Source: Calditrichota bacterium
Lineage (GTDB): Bacteria > Zhuqueibacterota > JdFR-76 > BMS3Abin05
Reading direction: 5' to 3'
Assembly: GCA_013151735.1 (NCBI GenBank)
Contig: JAADHR010000049.1
Coordinates: 1-58,431, forward strand
Length of the DNA: 58,431 nucleotides
Part shown: positions 1 to 7,835 of the stretch, in pieces
Layout of the letters: every line of letters begins with the position of its first letter
Numbering within the stretch: the stretch's first letter is position 1
Position numbers and translations under genes: made by a program
The notes under the pieces: generated by a model
Seen by the model: only the letters and a program-made list of their open reading frames with translations
Databases searched by the model: none
What the model was told of the DNA's origin: nothing

Positions 1-60
1 CGAAAAAAGATTTCTCTTTAGGGCGCGGTGACAGGCGTTTGGGCAAAGGTTTCCATGAAT

Positions 61-131
61 GATGTAGCCGCAGGCTTTACGCCTGCGGATTATTGGGGAT
101 GGGGGATCGCACCCGTAAAGGGTGCGGTTAC
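61..131. repeat. REP/BIME-like double hairpin, copy A
   Basis: Two palindromes face each other. The first (68-88) has an 8 bp stem CCGCAGGC/GCCTGCGG around TTTAC and is preceded directly by GTAG. The second (108-126) has a 7 bp stem CGCACCC/GGGTGCG around GTAAA and is followed by GTTAC. Read on opposite strands both share the core CGTAAAG, with stems that differ by paired (compensatory) changes. A GTAG tetranucleotide at the foot of a hairpin is the hallmark of REP sequences mobilised by RAYT (TnpA-REP) transposases. The match to that class is inference. Confidence 0.7.
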
Positions 132-175
132 AGGTTGATTGGGAAACAAGGTACATTTACCCAGAGGGTTTGTGT

Positions 176-245
176 GATGTAGGCGCAGGCTTTACGCCTG
201 CGGATTTTTGGGACAGAGGATCGCACCCGTAAAGGGTGCGGTTAC
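176..245. repeat. REP/BIME-like double hairpin, copy B
   Basis: Second copy of the element at 61-131, in the same orientation and starting 115 bp later. It has the same order: GATGTAG foot, GCAGGC/GCCTGC hairpin with TTTAC loop, a divergent linker, then the CGCACCC/GGGTGCG hairpin with GTAAA loop, ending GGTTAC. Stems and feet are conserved while the linker between the hairpins has changed, as expected for BIME-like units. Confidence 0.7.
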
Positions 246-298
246 TTCCAAAAGGCAAAAAATGAATAAATACGCAACCAAAAATACGAGGGTATCAA

Positions 299-955
299 AT
301 GAAAACGACGTATGCAATTCTCCTGGTGTTAACCATGGGTGTGATTCTGGCCTCTTGTGGCAAAAAAGAAAAAGCAAAGACCTTTCCGGTGCTTACATCC
401 GCGCAAATTAAACAAATTCAGGAAAAAATGAAAAGCCTGCCGGATGAGCCTGTGGCAAAGGATGAAGTGGGTGTTATCGAAACCAACTTCGGGACAATTG
501 TCATTGAACTTTATCCTGATGTGGCCCCGCACACCTGTGCCAGTTTTAAAAAATTAGCGAACCACGGATACTTTGATGGGGTTTTATTTCACCGCGTTGT
601 GCCGGGTTTTGTGATTCAGGGAGGGGATATCCTCACCCGCGATGCAGATCCCTCCAATGACGGCACCGGTGGTCCCGGGTATACGCTTCCGGCAGAATTC
701 AGCGACAAACACCATGTTCGGGGGACCGTTTCCATGGCCAGAAAGGCCAACGATGTGAATTCGGCAGGCAGCCAGTTTTTCATCTGCCTTGCCGATTGCC
801 CGAACCTGGATTATCAATACACGATTTTTGGGAAGGTCATTAAAGGCATGGATGTTGTCGATAAAATAGCAGCGGTACCTGTTAAAAATCAACATCCACA
901 GGAAAAAATTATCATGACAAAGGTTCGGGTTGTTAAAAAAAGTGAGCTCAAATGA
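299..955 (+). CDS. Cyclophilin-type peptidyl-prolyl cis-trans isomerase, lipoprotein
   Basis: This 218-residue protein should catalyse cis-trans isomerisation of Xaa-Pro bonds and so assist folding of exported proteins. A lipoprotein signal runs from residue 1 with lipobox LASC and Cys20 as the predicted lipidated residue, which places it on the periplasmic face of a membrane. The cyclophilin domain covers about residues 58-212. Family signatures are visible: GTIVIELYPDVAPHTCASF, GVLFHRVVPGFVIQGGD (with the catalytic-type FHR) and GSQFFICLAD. The ATG at 299 has GAGGG just upstream. The end overlaps the next gene by ATGA, so it is probably translationally coupled to the subtilase. The family call is secure; the client proteins are unknown. 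Confidence 0.92.
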   Translation: MKTTYAILLVLTMGVILASCGKKEKAKTFPVLTSAQIKQIQEKMKSLPDEPVAKDEVGVIETNFGTIVIELYPDVAPHTCASFKKLANHGYFDGVLFHRVVPGFVIQGGDILTRDADPSNDGTGGPGYTLPAEFSDKHHVRGTVSMARKANDVNSAGSQFFICLADCPNLDYQYTIFGKVIKGMDVVDKIAAVPVKNQHPQEKIIMTKVRVVKKSELK

Positions 956-2739
956 ACGTCAAAAAGGGTAAATGCCTCATGCGAATGGCGCTGTTCCTGG
1001 CGTTGACAGGAAGTCTTTTTCTGTTTTCGGGCAACGGCTTTTCAAAGGGCAAAACAGGGCAGTCAAAATATTGGGTGTTTTTTCGGGACAAGGGACACGG
1101 GGGGCTGCTCAAGGGACAGCAGGTGGAGGCCCTGGCGCGCGCACATCTTTCGGAACGGGCTGTCCAGCGCCGTCTCAAACGCGGGAGCGGGACCTCTCTG
1201 TTTGATTTTACAGATGTGCCGGTTTATCCGGATTATATTCAGCAGATTCGGGCCGCGGGGTTTCGGGTGTGGACGGTTTCAAAATGGCTGAATGCCGTGA
1301 GTGTTTTTGCATCTCCGTCGTCGCTTGAGAGACTGCGTTCGTTTCCTTTTGTGAAAACGATTAAACCCGTGAACGTGTTTATTCGGCCGCCTGTCCGACA
1401 AAAACCCATTGAAAAGATAAAAGCACCGGTATTTGAAAAGGCGGTTCGTTCGCATTCCCTGCATTACGGTCCGTCATTCGAACAGGATTCTGTGATTCAT
1501 GTTCCCGAGGTACACGACCTTGGTTACAACGGCTCCGGTGTTTTAATTGGCATGCTGGACACCGGGTTCAACTGGAGGCACCACAAGGCTTTCCAGAATT
1601 TGAAAGTGGTTGCTGAATATGATTTCATTCACCACGATTCCATTACCGCCAACGAAGCCAAGGACAGTCTCTATTTTCCCGACAAACCGGGTCAAGATGC
1701 GCACGGAACGGAAACCCTTTCGTGCATTGGGGGATTTGCGCCCGGTGAATTGATTGGCCCGGCTTATGGTGCCAGTTTTGCTCTGGCGAAAACGGAATAT
1801 GTTCCCACAGAAACCCGAATCGAAGAGGACAATTGGGTTGCGGGAATCGAATGGGAAGACAGTCTTGGGGCCGATGTCGTGTCCAGCTCATTGGGATATC
1901 TGGATTTTGATAACGGTTTTTCCTACGATCCCAAAACACAATTGGACGGCAATACAGCCGTCACCACAATTGCGGCTGATCTGGCAGCCAAAAAGGGGAT
2001 TGTTGTGGTGAATTCGGCCGGAAACGAGGGACATTCTCGGCCTACGACACTCATTACTCCGGCCGACGGGGACAGCGTTATTGCGGTGGGAGCGGTTCGA
2101 ATGGATGGAGAAATTGCCTCGTTCAGCTCCGATGGACCCACATCCGACGGTCGCATCAAACCGGACGTGGTGGCACCGGGTGTGGGGGTTTATGTGGTCT
2201 CCCCCTACACAACGGATGGCTTCACGCGTTCCAGCGGGACGTCATTTTCATGTCCGTTAACGGCAGGTGTTTCTGCGTTGATTTTATCGGCTTACCCGGA
2301 GTTGAAACCCATGCAGGTTCGGGATGCTTTGCGAAACACGGCAAACAACGCAAAATATCCAAACAATTTGTACGGCTGGGGGTTGATTGATGCGTACAAG
2401 GCGCTTCAGTATGCCAAAACAGAGGTGGAGGGGGTTAATGGGTCCGTTATTCCCAAAAAACTGGAGCTGTCTGATGCCTATCCCAATCCCTCGCCCGGTT
2501 TTGTGTCTGTTCGTTATGGTCTGCCCCAAGAGACGGATGTTACGATCTCCGTGTACAACATCCTTGGGCAGCGGGTCAAGACGCTATTTCACGGGGATCA
2601 ATTTGCCGGAGGGAATCACATTGTATCGTGGAATGGACGATCAGAGACGGGTGAGCCGGCTCCTTCCGGAGTGTATTTTCTGGTTTTGAAAACCAATCGT
2701 GCCCATGCAACCCAACGAATTTTGTTACTGAGAAAATAA
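952..2739 (+). CDS. Secreted subtilisin-like (S8) serine protease with C-terminal sorting domain
   Basis: A 595-residue exported subtilase. Residues 1-30 form a Sec signal peptide; 35-135 look like an I9-type propeptide (WVFFRDKG start). The catalytic domain spans about 190-485 with Asp203 (MLDTGFNW), His251 (DAHGTE), oxyanion Asn358 (SAGNEG) and Ser431 (SGTSFSCP), so the triad is intact. The last 85 residues form an Ig-like YPNPSPG...NILGQRV...SGVYFL domain of the type linked to type IX secretion or FlgD-like surface anchoring in FCB bacteria. Such a domain is the main taxonomic hint in the window. Start: the ATG overlaps the cyclophilin stop; a second in-frame ATG at 979 is possible. Likely a surface or extracellular protease feeding peptide use. 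Confidence 0.93.
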   Translation: MNVKKGKCLMRMALFLALTGSLFLFSGNGFSKGKTGQSKYWVFFRDKGHGGLLKGQQVEALARAHLSERAVQRRLKRGSGTSLFDFTDVPVYPDYIQQIRAAGFRVWTVSKWLNAVSVFASPSSLERLRSFPFVKTIKPVNVFIRPPVRQKPIEKIKAPVFEKAVRSHSLHYGPSFEQDSVIHVPEVHDLGYNGSGVLIGMLDTGFNWRHHKAFQNLKVVAEYDFIHHDSITANEAKDSLYFPDKPGQDAHGTETLSCIGGFAPGELIGPAYGASFALAKTEYVPTETRIEEDNWVAGIEWEDSLGADVVSSSLGYLDFDNGFSYDPKTQLDGNTAVTTIAADLAAKKGIVVVNSAGNEGHSRPTTLITPADGDSVIAVGAVRMDGEIASFSSDGPTSDGRIKPDVVAPGVGVYVVSPYTTDGFTRSSGTSFSCPLTAGVSALILSAYPELKPMQVRDALRNTANNAKYPNNLYGWGLIDAYKALQYAKTEVEGVNGSVIPKKLELSDAYPNPSPGFVSVRYGLPQETDVTISVYNILGQRVKTLFHGDQFAGGNHIVSWNGRSETGEPAPSGVYFLVLKTNRAHATQRILLLRK

Positions 2740-2753
2740 AATAAGGCATTTTT

Positions 2754-3713
2754 ATGGCAAAAAAACCGGTTGTCGCGTTGGTACTCGGCGGTGGCGGAGC
2801 CCGCGGCATGGCGCACATCGGCGTGTTAAAGATTCTTGAAGAGGCTCAGATTCCAATTGATCTGATTGTGGGAACGAGTGCCGGTTCACTGGTGGGAGCC
2901 ATGTACGCAACATCCCAAAATGTTGTGACGCTTATTCGCCGCTTCGAAGAATTCTTACAGAGTAAAACGTACAATCATACGGGCATGCCAAAATTCCTTC
3001 AAAAAAAACCCGCTGAAAATTTTTTTGGTCAGGTTGCCACCTACCTGGAGGAACGAATTGTCATTAATCTGGCTTACAGCCGGACGGGTTTGCTTGAACG
3101 GCGCCGCCTTCGGGAAGCGGTTGATTTTTTGGTCGATCCGGTGAGTATCCGCGAAACCAAAATTCCTTATGCCGCCGTTGCGGTCGACCTTATTTCGGCA
3201 AAAGAACTCATATTTACAGAGGGAAACCTCCAAACGGCTGTTGAGGCGAGTTCCTCGCTGCCGGGATTTTTGCCTCCCCTCAAACAAAATTCCCATGTTC
3301 TGGTAGATGGCGCGGTTCTTCACACGGTTCCGGTTATTCCGGCCAAAAAATTGGGGGCTGATTTTATTATTGCCGTCAACGTAAGCCAATCTTTAGACAA
3401 TGAACCGGAGCTGGATAACGTCATTGATATTCTTTTTCGATCAAATTCAATTACATCGTATCGCTACAGTCGGATGCAAATGAAAGAGGCGGATCTTATT
3501 ATTCGGCCTGATGTGGGGGATGTCCACTGGTCGAATTTTTCCCGGTTCAATGAGTTGATCGAGAAGGGGGAGGAGGTGGCCCGCAAAGCCGTTCCCGTTA
3601 TTCGCCAAAAAATGCAAAAGAAATTCCAGTTTGGTTACCGATGGTTTCGGGGAAAAAGGGAAACCATCTGGATTGATAATAAGGGTGTTCGTGTTTATCA
3701 GGTGGAGGATTAA
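2754..3713 (+). CDS. Patatin-like phospholipase family protein
   Basis: A 319-residue patatin-fold serine hydrolase of the RssA/NTE type, expected to cleave acyl esters of phospholipids. Visible are the oxyanion loop GGGGARG (residues 12-18), the nucleophile elbow GTSAG with Ser42, and the second member of the dyad, Asp185 in DGA. There is no signal peptide, so it is probably cytoplasmic or bound to the inner face of the membrane. It follows the protease by 14 bp and precedes the PTS IIA gene by 3 bp, which suggests one transcript. The family is certain; the substrate is not, and similar proteins in other bacteria have regulatory as well as lipolytic roles. Confidence 0.9.
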   Translation: MAKKPVVALVLGGGGARGMAHIGVLKILEEAQIPIDLIVGTSAGSLVGAMYATSQNVVTLIRRFEEFLQSKTYNHTGMPKFLQKKPAENFFGQVATYLEERIVINLAYSRTGLLERRRLREAVDFLVDPVSIRETKIPYAAVAVDLISAKELIFTEGNLQTAVEASSSLPGFLPPLKQNSHVLVDGAVLHTVPVIPAKKLGADFIIAVNVSQSLDNEPELDNVIDILFRSNSITSYRYSRMQMKEADLIIRPDVGDVHWSNFSRFNELIEKGEEVARKAVPVIRQKMQKKFQFGYRWFRGKRETIWIDNKGVRVYQVED

Positions 3714-3716
3714 GCG

Positions 3717-4187
3717 GTGGAAATCTCAGGAATGCTTTCCCCGGATATGATTTTTCTGGATATTCCCGGAAAAACCAAAGAAGAGGTGATCCGTGAACTG
3801 GTTAACCGGATTACAGAAAAAAAAGCAGTCTTAAAAAATCCCGATCAGTTTTATGAAGAAGTGTTGGAGCGCGAACGATTAGGAAGTACCGGAATCGGAG
3901 AGGGAGTGGCTATTCCGCATGCCAGAACAGACAATGTGGGGAAGATGATTGTTGTTTTTGCCCGAACAAGAGACGCCATTGATTTTAATTCCGATGACAA
4001 GCGTCCGGTACGGCTGCTTTTTATGATCGCCGTTCCGGTCAGGGGATTGAAATCGTACCTGACCACGTTAGCCAAAATCTCACGCATTGTCCGGCAGGAG
4101 AAGGTGCGGCGTATGTTATTGGAAGCATCCTCTCCGGAGGATGTGATCCGTGTCATTCAAATGGCGGAAAAGGAAATTTCAAGTTAA
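3717..4187 (+). CDS. PTS EIIA (fructose/PtsN-type) domain protein
   Basis: A 156-residue single-domain EIIA of the mannitol-fructose family. The phosphorylatable histidine is His68 in GEGVAIPHAR, and the downstream region (RLLFMIAVP, then a helical segment) fits the fold. The start is GTG at 3717, supported by GGTGGAGGA six bases upstream; an ATG at 3732 lacks such support. No EIIB or EIIC gene is nearby, so a regulatory role like PtsN or the stand-alone IIA proteins of non-fermenters is more likely than sugar uptake. Its tight spacing to the patatin gene and to a following membrane protein gene is unusual and may indicate that it regulates one of them; that is inference. Confidence 0.85.
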   Translation: MEISGMLSPDMIFLDIPGKTKEEVIRELVNRITEKKAVLKNPDQFYEEVLERERLGSTGIGEGVAIPHARTDNVGKMIVVFARTRDAIDFNSDDKRPVRLLFMIAVPVRGLKSYLTTLAKISRIVRQEKVRRMLLEASSPEDVIRVIQMAEKEISS

Positions 4188-4214
4188 TTATCCGGCAGAT
4201 AAAGGGCAACAAGT

Positions 4215-4724
4215 TTGGCGAATCATAATTTACGAATTTTGACCTGGGGGGCGCTTTTTATTACATTGGGAATCCTTCTGCCGATTCTTTTTCATCTTTT
4301 TGGCTTGGGTCCCGTTTTTTTGCCGATGTTCATCCCCATTCTGACGGCTGGTTTTTTGATGCCTCCGGCCAGTGCCATTTTTATTGGGGTCAGCACACCC
4401 ATCCTGTCTTTTCTCATCACGCACATGCCGCCTGTAATTATCCTTCCGCTCATGATCATTGAGGGACTTTTTCTGGGAGGCATCCCGGCCGTTTTTTATG
4501 GAAAATTAAAGTGGAATTTCTGGCTCGTTCTTTTAGCAGCCCTGATCTTTGACCGGATTTTGTTGGGAATGATGGTCCTTTTACTGGCGCCGGTTTTTCA
4601 TTTGCCTTCTCGACTTTCGTCCATTTACATGGTCGTGCAGGGCTTTCCCGGCATTTTGCTCAATCTGTTTGTGGTTTCTGTTTTTGTGAAGCTGCTGAAA
4701 TTCACCGATGCGGGCAGGCTTTAG
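4215..4724 (+). CDS. Integral membrane protein resembling an ECF transporter S component
   Basis: A 169-residue hydrophobic protein with about five or six membrane segments. The start RILTWGALFITLGILLPILF, followed by GLGPVFLPMFIPILTAGF, matches the pattern seen in substrate-binding (S) components of energy-coupling factor vitamin and metal transporters. No ATPase or EcfT gene is in the window, so it would need to share a module encoded elsewhere, as group II ECF transporters do. The start is TTG at 4215; there is no strong ribosome binding site (AAAGGG at 4201-4206). Substrate unknown. Assignment rests on sequence style rather than on a diagnostic motif. Confidence 0.6.
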   Translation: MANHNLRILTWGALFITLGILLPILFHLFGLGPVFLPMFIPILTAGFLMPPASAIFIGVSTPILSFLITHMPPVIILPLMIIEGLFLGGIPAVFYGKLKWNFWLVLLAALIFDRILLGMMVLLLAPVFHLPSRLSSIYMVVQGFPGILLNLFVVSVFVKLLKFTDAGRL

Positions 4725-4781
4725 TTTTTCTTAACAGCAAAAAAGATTCGAATCAAAAAATACACATTCCCTTTTTAAGAG

Positions 4782-4809
4782 CCCTTTTGGATAATCGAAG
4801 GGTTTTTTT
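4782..4809 (+). terminator. Probable rho-independent terminator
   Basis: A 5-6 bp stem CCCTT/AAGGG with an 11-base loop is followed by a run of seven T. It ends the 299-4724 gene block. The stem is short, so efficiency is uncertain. Confidence 0.5.
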
Positions 4810-4854
4810 ATGACAAAAAAAATTTGCCAATGGGCTTAAGTAAGTGTTTTTCTA

Positions 4855-4883
4855 TTGACAGAAAGGGTTTGAATCCTTATTTT
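4855..4883 (+). promoter_or_regulatory. Sigma-70-type promoter for the octahaem cytochrome
   Basis: A perfect -35 TTGACA (4855-4860), a 17 bp spacer and TATTTT (4878-4883). It is the only strong -35 box between the preceding terminator and the cytochrome start at 5113. Confidence 0.5.
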
Positions 4884-5112
4884 ATTCTAAAGAAAAAAAT
4901 AATAAGATTAGATTTCATTTTATATAGTATATAATATAGTTTTTCAAAAAAGCACAGCACGATTCAATTAATTTCTGCTGGTACGGGTCTGCCTAACAGG
5001 CTTTTGTTATGCAAATATATTAAAGGGTGCCTCATTCCCCGCCAAAACACAGCGGGAACATTCCCAGAACTCGCAGCGGCAGATTAAATTAAAATAAATC
5101 ATGGAGGATCCT

Positions 5113-7674
5113 ATGAAAACAATCAAAATTTGGGGCATGGCCGTGTTTGTCATGCTCATTTTTAGTTATGGCGTATTGGCATCCGAACATCCCAAAATTC
5201 CTCTTCTGGATGAGCAGGGGAATAATGTGATTGAAATGGCCAAAAAGCAGGGACAGAAGTTGGTGCTTAACGGAGTTACCTATTACAAAGGGGCTCCATA
5301 CAGCTCCGAGCAAACCTGCGGCGCCTGCCACGATGTAAAGGCCATTACAAAGGCGTACCATTTTCAAATAGGGGCAACTGAGGTCAGTGATGACTGGGGT
5401 GAAAAGCATCCTCAATATCACGACAAATACTTGACCTCCCCCGGTCAGTATGGCTTCTGGTGACCGCCCTCCTATCGCCAGTTGGCGAGAAAACACAATA
5501 CTTCTCAATTAACCTTCGATATTGGCACACCTGAAGAGGTTTTTACCTGCGCCTCGTGTCATCCGGGGGGTGGCCCCTATGAATACGATCGCAATGGCAA
5601 GCGTCTGGATCAAACGAATCCGAACAAAGTGCCCCCATTAGACGGAGATTATTACAGCTACACCACAAAAGAGACGTCTCAGGGAACCTGGGGAAAGCCC
5701 CACAAATTTGACTGGCGAAAAACGGGTTCTCTTGAAGTGGATTGTATGATTTGCCATTTGGATCCGGATGCCAAACGTATCTCGGATGCGACTGGCGTAA
5801 AACCGATGGCATACAATCCTCGGATCCGAATCTTTGCCAAACGAAAACTGGGAAAAGTTACGGCTGTTTCTCTGGGAATTTACCCTGGCCCGGGCTGGCA
5901 ATCAGCTTTCACGTACTCCGATCCCCTGTCGCGCAGTAAAATCACATTTGAAAAGGACAAATATTATGTCGATTTGGACAATCCCATGGCGGATGCCCGA
6001 AATTATATGCGCGCGCCCTATGTGGAAGGTCAGGGGTTTAATTACGTTGGGTTAAGGGCAAAACGCCAGTTCTTGGGCCATTATTTCCGGTGGGCGCCCT
6101 CTGCAGGTCTGATGGGCTGGGATAATAATCAGGATGGTTACCCGATTACCTATCTGAAATTGGTCAAACACAAGGGTAAATTTGTTCCGGAAGTCTATTA
6201 TGAGGCCAGTGAATTTGATAATGACAATGAAATATCGGTTCCGATGCTGAGTTCAAAAGAGACAGAAAACGGCCAAAATAAATGGACGCGCGTGTGTGCC
6301 CAGTGTCATGTGGGTGTGAAAGACCCGATTAATGGAAGTTTTCAGGTGCGAACCTGGGGTATGGGCATGAAAGCCGATATTGTGAAGCGCGGAGAAATCT
6401 GGAATCTAAATCCTCAATCGGAAAAGGATCCCGGATACGACGTTCATGGCGCTGCCGGACTGGAATGCACCAGCTGCCATGCCCGAACGAAGCCAGACTC
6501 GGTAGAATGGGATGATTATGTGGTCAATCCTGATCACAACTTTCTTAAAGGCAATGATTCCGGTAATGCCGTTCGCAATGATCTGGATAACCACCCGTCC
6601 CCGAAAAATTGTACCTATTGTCACATTCAGGAAGAAGTCGGTCCCAATCCTCATGAAGCGCATGCCAAAGTTTTCGGGAGTTCGGCCTGGGTGCATATGA
6701 ATAAGATTGCCTGTGAAACCTGTCATATACCTCATGTGCGCTATTGGACGTTTCGGTCCTTTGATTACAGCCTCGGATTTCAATTCGATTACGATAACCG
6801 CCATTTTCCAAAACCGGATGGCGGAATGATGAACGTTATGCTTCCACCCTATTATGGGCCGATTCCCTTTTATGGAATGGGCAATATCAATTGGTTGGTC
6901 GGGCATCGGGATACGGATGCGTTTGCAACGGACAAATTGGCTCCTGTCGCATATATGATTCCCGGGCAGCCGAATGATCTCTATGGAATGATGTATCAGA
7001 AAATGACGGGACAAAAGGGTTTTGATTGGGAACCGGTGCTTTATTATTGGAAAGGAACCCATGGCAACCAAATCATGATCGGTAATCCCATTACGGTTAC
7101 AACCTGGTTTGATAAGACGATGGAGAAAATCCTTTATCCGCGTGAAATGAATGCTGCGGTGCGAGGTATTTTCCGGGATAAAAGTGGCCGCAGTTACGCG
7201 CAACTTATTACGAATGACCGCATTTATGACAAAACCGGTTTTATGGGACATCCGGATATGAGACCGGAGGTGAGTACGCTGGATGATATCCGGAAGGTAA
7301 GAAAAGCCCTTATTGTTGTTTTGAAGAAGGAGGGCGAAAAGAACCCGAATCCGGTGCTGTATATTGCGGCGCACTATTTTAAGGTGTCTCACAATGTATT
7401 GCCGGCCGATCAGGCACTGGGGGCGAACGGTACCTGTACCGCCTGCCATGGCAAGAATGGACGGGTTGAAGATCGGATTATTACATTCACTCCCAATAGT
7501 ATACAAGGATTCAATCAGGGGGTGAAAGAAGGATTGATTAAGATCGATCCGGAAATCAGTTATGTAAAACCGGTTGATCTGGATAAAGATGGGAAGCCCG
7601 ATGTTCTGGGTGCATCTGAAAAGAGCATTCTCAAAGTTACGAAAGAACATCTGGAACGCGAATCTGAGAAATAG
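5113..7674 (+). CDS. Exported octahaem cytochrome c with in-frame TGA; candidate selenoprotein
   Basis: The frame from ATG 5113 (GGAGGA just upstream) to TAA 7674 is 853 codons and is broken only by TGA at 5461-5463. Residues 1-23 form a Sec signal. Eight CXXCH haem sites start at about residues 69, 146, 211, 395, 452, 500, 534 and 775, one before and seven after the TGA. Residue 117 (the TGA) sits in FW-x-PPSYRQLA. The segment after the TGA continues in the same frame, with no SD-led restart: the first possible start, TTG 5482, has no ribosome binding site. TGA ends other genes here, so it is not recoded as Trp. Eleven bases after it a hairpin with a GU-containing loop resembles a bacterial SECIS. 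The likely role is periplasmic or surface electron transfer or reduction. The alternatives are a point nonsense mutation or a sequencing error. Confidence 0.75.
5475..5488 (+). promoter_or_regulatory. Candidate bacterial SECIS hairpin
   Basis: TCGCC (5475-5479) pairs with GGCGA (5484-5488) around the loop AGTT. Exactly 11 nt separate the TGA from the stem, the spacing known for the minimal E. coli fdhF SECIS. The apical loop presents G-U, as SelB requires. A bulged U below the upper stem can be drawn (U5473, with C5472 pairing G5489) but is not certain. Confidence 0.5.
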
Positions 7675-7700
7675 TAGAGAATCAAAATAATTACCCAAAG

Positions 7701-7733
7701 AAAAAGCCCCTTTTTACAAAAAGGGGCTTTTTT
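7701..7733 (+). terminator. Strong rho-independent terminator
   Basis: AAAAAGCCCCTTTTT pairs with AAAAGGGGCTTTTT around ACA and ends in a T run. It lies 26 bases after the cytochrome stop, so the cytochrome is probably transcribed alone. Confidence 0.85.
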
Positions 7734-7835
7734 GTCTGGAAATTTTAATTAATATTCAATAACTTTAAAGATAATCCTATCTCAGTTAAGACTCTGGAGT
7801 TCTGAGTTCATTTCAAAATAAATGAAGGAGGGCGT

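Larger units (their letters stand above)
1..298. other. Intergenic region with two double-hairpin repeats
   Basis: No convincing gene lies before the cyclophilin start at 299. The stretch is dominated by two copies of a roughly 70 bp element (61-131 and 176-245), separated by unrelated sequence. Short open frames across it run through the palindromes and have no ribosome binding site, so I do not count them as genes. No clear promoter for the cyclophilin gene was recognised. Confidence 0.6.
4725..5112 (+). other. AT-rich intergenic region and long leader of the cytochrome gene
   Basis: After the terminator at 4782-4809 comes a very AT-rich stretch with a TTGACA-17-TATTTT promoter (4855-4883) and a second perfect TATAAT at 4930-4935 without a good -35. 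The following 150-200 bases would be an unusually long 5' leader. It contains small hairpins, such as TTCCCCGC/GCGGGAA at about 5034-5058. I compared it by eye with c-di-GMP (GEMM) riboswitches, which often precede multihaem cytochromes, and see no match. Confidence 0.45.

Noticed and set aside
1-300. CRISPR array from the repeats near the left edge
   Set aside because: Only two copies, each made of two palindromes, with a 45-base spacer and no cas genes; the structure is that of REP/BIME elements.
4861-4885. tRNA T-arm suggested by GGGTTTGAATCC
   Set aside because: No acceptor, D or anticodon arm can be folded around it; it lies in the spacer of a promoter.
4884-5100. c-di-GMP (GEMM) riboswitch in the cytochrome leader
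   Set aside because: Such riboswitches occur before multihaem cytochromes, but the leader does not show the conserved GEMM core or its tetraloop and receptor; only small hairpins are seen.
5461-5463. TGA read as Trp (genetic code change)
   Set aside because: TGA serves as the stop of several genes here, for example at 955, 21600, 35633 and 40366, and Trp is encoded by TGG throughout.
5482-7674. Separate cytochrome gene starting at TTG 5482
   Set aside because: There is no ribosome binding site or signal peptide at that point, and the frame is continuous with the gene before it apart from one TGA. A cytochrome c needs export, so a separate start would give a useless product.
6406-7698. 430-codon open frame on the minus strand inside the cytochrome gene
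   Set aside because: It is a shadow of the haem-rich + strand gene; it has no known domain and no ribosome binding site, and the + strand carries eight CXXCH motifs.
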